Below are positions 61,826-64,000 of a stretch of 64,000 nucleotides of DNA, piece by piece. Below the pieces are notes generated by a model, which did no database searches, was not told the DNA's origin, and was given only the letters and a program-made list of their open reading frames with translations. A program made the position numbers and the translations under genes. Positions within the stretch are counted from its first letter, which is position 1; every line of letters begins with the position of its first letter. The DNA comes from Synechococcales cyanobacterium CNB (lineage in GTDB: Bacteria > Planctomycetota > Phycisphaerae > Phycisphaerales > UBA1924): NCBI GenBank assembly GCA_030263455.1, contig SZOZ01000003.1, positions 1 through 64,000 on the forward strand, given 5' to 3'.

Positions 61826-64000
61826 TCACATCAACGCCACGGGGTCGACGTCGATGGCGGTCTTTGCGTCGCTGAGGAGCAGCCCTGCCGAGCGTGCGGC
61901 GGCGAGCATGGACTGGATGGAGGCAGCGGTGGGGCCGTAGGCCTCGACGGCGAAGCGGTAGTGGCCTGCGATGCGCGAGATGGGGCAGGGCATCGGGCCT
62001 TCAACGCGGACCGAGCGTCCGCCGGATTCGCGCAGTGCGTCGGCGAGTGCGCGGGCCGCTTCGCCCGCCTTGGCCGAGTCCTCGTCGCGGCAGACGATCC
62101 GAACCATGCGTGTTGCTGGTGGCAGGCGAGCGATGCCGCGCTGGTGGAGTTCCTCTTCGGCGAAGGCGGGGTAGTCGTGTGCGGCGGCGTGTCGGATGGG
62201 CGGGGCGTTGGGCTCCCAGGTCTGTACGATCACGCGGCCCGGTCGCTCGCCGCGACCCGCGCGGCCGGCGACCTGGCTGACGAGTTGGAAGGTGCGTTCG
62301 GCGGCACGGAAGTCGGGCATGGCGAGGGCGGTATCCGCGCTGACGACACCGACGAGGGTGACGCCGGGGAAGTCGAGGCCCTTGGCGATCATCTGGGTTC
62401 CGAGGAGGAGTCGGACTTCGCCGCGGCCGAAGCGGGCGAGGGCGTCTGCGTAGTCGCGGCCGGAGCGCATGGAGTCGGAGTCGATGCGGAGCATGGTCCG
62501 TCCGGGTTCGAGGGTTCCGGGGCCGAAGGTGCGGGCAAGTTCGTCTTCGAGGCGTTGTGTGCCCGCGCCGAGGCGTGAGACGGCCAGGCCGCACACGGGG
62601 CAGACCGCGGGGACGCGCTGCTCTGCGAGGCAATGGTGGCAGCGGACCACCCCCCCCTTGGGGAGGGATCGGCCGAGGTGCAGGACCATGCCCGCGTCGC
62701 AGTGGTCGCAGGTCATCACCCAGCCGCACCTGGCGTTGGGGCAGGCGAGGTAGTGGGCGAAACCGCGGCGATTGACGAGGAGGATGACCTGCCCGTTGTC
62801 GCGCAGGGTCTCGGCGATGGCGTGCTGGAGCGTTGGGCCGAGGGAGGCATCGCGGTCGCCGCCGAGTTCGGCGCGGGCGCGGCGTTCTTCGCGCATGTCC
62901 ACGATCTCGACGGGCGGGAGGCTGCCGGCACCGACGCGATCGGGGAGTTCCCAGAGTCGGTAGCGATCGGCCCTGGCGTTTGCCCAGCTTTCGAGCGAGG
63001 GGGTCGCGCTGCCGAGGAGGACGGGGCAGTTTTCGATCCGTCCGCGCATGACGGCGACATCGCGCGCGTTGTAGCGAGGCACCTGGTCCTGCTTGTAGGA
63101 GGCGTCGTGCTCTTCGTCGACGACGATGAGTGCGAGGCGGGAGAGCGGGGCGAAGACGGCCGACCGCGCCCCGACGACGACGCGGGCGGAGCCTGAGGCA
63201 GCGCGTGCCCAGGCGGCGTGGCGCTGGGTTGCGCTGAGGCCGGAGTGGAGCGTGACGACGCCGTGTTCGCGGAAGCGTGCTTCGAAGCGTGCCGCGGTCT
63301 GCGGGGTGAGCGAGATTTCAGGGACGAGGACGAGAGCGCTTCCTTTCATGTGGAGCACGCGGTCGATGAGGCGGAGGTAGATCTCGGTCTTGCCGCTGCC
63401 GGTGACGCCGCGGAGGAGGTGGACGCCGAACGCGTCCATGCCTGCCCCGATGCCCTGCACGATGCGATCCTGAGCCGGCGTGAGTTCGACGGGGTGGTCT
63501 GCTTCGACGTAGAGACTTCGTGGCGGGCCGGCCTCTCGGACGGTCTCGCGGTCGGCTTCGAGCAGCAGCCCGGCGCGGATGAGGCGGTTGATGGCTCCCA
63601 GGGTCTTCTCGCCGATCCGGGCGGCGAGGTTGCGCGGCGAGAGCGGGAACGCCCCGGGCGGCATCGCTCGGATGGCTTCCCAGGCGCGGCGTGCCGAGGG
63701 CGTCAAGTCGGGGGGCGTTTCCGGCGACTCGGCGGGGGTCAGTTCCGTGACGACCCTGCGTCCTGCCCGGCGTTTGACCGCGGCAGGCATCATGGTGGCG
63801 AGTGCCATGCCGAGCGGGCAGACGTAATAGCGAGACATCCATCGGCCGAGTTCGAGCATGGGTTCGGGCAGATGAGCGGTGCCCGCGGCGAGGAGGGACT
63901 TGACACGGTCGGGGGCGAACCCGTCGAGCAGTTCCTCGCCGCCTACGGCGACGACAATGCCGCCGGCAGGCTTGTCCTTTCGGCCGAGGGGGACGTTCAC
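61826..64000 (-). CDS. priA: Primosomal replication restart helicase PriA (5' end cut by window)
   Basis: PriA reloads the replisome at stalled forks. The visible 724 residues lack the true N-terminus, because the frame is open at the window edge (NVPLGRKDKPAGGIVV is internal in PriA). Walker A is GVTGSGKTEIYLR, then VVDEEHDASYKQD (DEEH box), GSATPSLESW and VILLVNRRGFAHYLAC. A zinc region with eight Cys follows (CPNARC, CDHC, CHHC, CPVCG). LLLGTQMIAKGLDFPGVTLV and QVAGRAGRGERPG complete the helicase. The end EAYGPTAASIQSMLAAARSA is the C-terminal domain. It heads the priA-dat-murD-ydjY run. Confidence 0.95.
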   Translation of the reverse strand: MNVPLGRKDKPAGGIVVAVGGEELLDGFAPDRVKSLLAAGTAHLPEPMLELGRWMSRYYVCPLGMALATMMPAAVKRRAGRRVVTELTPAESPETPPDLTPSARRAWEAIRAMPPGAFPLSPRNLAARIGEKTLGAINRLIRAGLLLEADRETVREAGPPRSLYVEADHPVELTPAQDRIVQGIGAGMDAFGVHLLRGVTGSGKTEIYLRLIDRVLHMKGSALVLVPEISLTPQTAARFEARFREHGVVTLHSGLSATQRHAAWARAASGSARVVVGARSAVFAPLSRLALIVVDEEHDASYKQDQVPRYNARDVAVMRGRIENCPVLLGSATPSLESWANARADRYRLWELPDRVGAGSLPPVEIVDMREERRARAELGGDRDASLGPTLQHAIAETLRDNGQVILLVNRRGFAHYLACPNARCGWVMTCDHCDAGMVLHLGRSLPKGGVVRCHHCLAEQRVPAVCPVCGLAVSRLGAGTQRLEDELARTFGPGTLEPGRTMLRIDSDSMRSGRDYADALARFGRGEVRLLLGTQMIAKGLDFPGVTLVGVVSADTALAMPDFRAAERTFQLVSQVAGRAGRGERPGRVIVQTWEPNAPPIRHAAAHDYPAFAEEELHQRGIARLPPATRMVRIVCRDEDSAKAGEAARALADALRESGGRSVRVEGPMPCPISRIAGHYRFAVEAYGPTAASIQSMLAAARSAGLLLSDAKTAIDVDPVALM

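Noticed and set aside
61733-61829. Longer aminotransferase start (GTG 61829) that overlaps the priA stop
   Set aside because: The extra 32 residues are Pro/Ser-rich and unlike the family, which starts at MIVHLNGELL. Kept as an alternative only.

Overview
The window is a very GC-rich bacterial chromosome segment with tightly packed genes that often overlap by ATGA or GTGA. The gene set suggests a planctomycete, most likely of the Phycisphaerae type. Pointers are a type II secretion/pseudopilus operon with fused inner-membrane parts, extra orphan pseudopilins, two GroELs around one GroES, a YdjY-domain lipoprotein, a tandem PTPS protein and a DUF2752 protein. This placement is inference from gene content, because no rRNA or other phylogenetic marker was found. 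I saw no tRNA, rRNA, insertion sequence, prophage or CRISPR array.

Region 1 (0.2-25.2 kb) is a type II secretion system. The ATPase gspE lies on the minus strand. It is separated from the rest by a tandem 6-pyruvoyl-tetrahydropterin-synthase-like gene and a secreted glutathione-peroxidase-family gene. On the plus strand come gspF, then gspG-H-I-J-K-L-M and gspD, and then a lipoprotein. Genes H to M are chained by 4-bp overlaps. GspL looks like PilM plus PilN, and the GspM-like protein ends in a PilP/GspC-like domain, so the inner-membrane platform is condensed into two proteins. The outstanding feature is gspD at 11947-24693. It encodes a secretin of 4,248 residues, about six times the usual size, with some 45 diverged N-domain (NolW/secretin_N-like) modules at an average period near 84 residues before one ordinary C-terminal secretin domain. 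If the modules stack as rings as they do in normal secretins, this would be a conduit on the order of 100 nm long. That would fit an organism with a very deep periplasm.

Region 2 (25.2-33.5 kb) holds the phosphate transporter pstSCAB, with an 11-bp-period Pho-box-like repeat upstream, followed by the E1 and E2 subunits of 2-oxoglutarate dehydrogenase. Region 3 (33.5-39.5 kb, minus strand) holds an overlapping operon of two related lipoproteins, a glycosyltransferase-like protein and a low-molecular-weight tyrosine phosphatase. It is followed by a DUF2752 membrane protein, an EAL-CBS-degenerate GGDEF protein and an isolated nuoA. Region 4 (39.5-46.1 kb) is a protein-folding cluster: groEL1, a small winged-helix-like protein, groES, groEL2, dnaJ, grpE and an FmdB-type zinc ribbon protein.

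Region 5 (46.1-64 kb) is mixed housekeeping. It has a beta-propeller protein, acpS, a HEAT-like secreted protein, an acyl-CoA/acyl-ACP ligase, a transaldolase-type aldolase and ridA. These are followed by two tandem orphan pseudopilins behind a long leader, an ABC-F ATPase, panB and an HtrA-type protease. The minus-strand run priA (cut by the window edge), aminotransferase, murD and YdjY lipoprotein ends the window. Several genes or tiny upstream ORFs have a TA-S-Y-AT-CCC promoter-like motif whose hexamer ends exactly 6 nt before an ATG or GTG. This suggests leaderless transcription in this organism.
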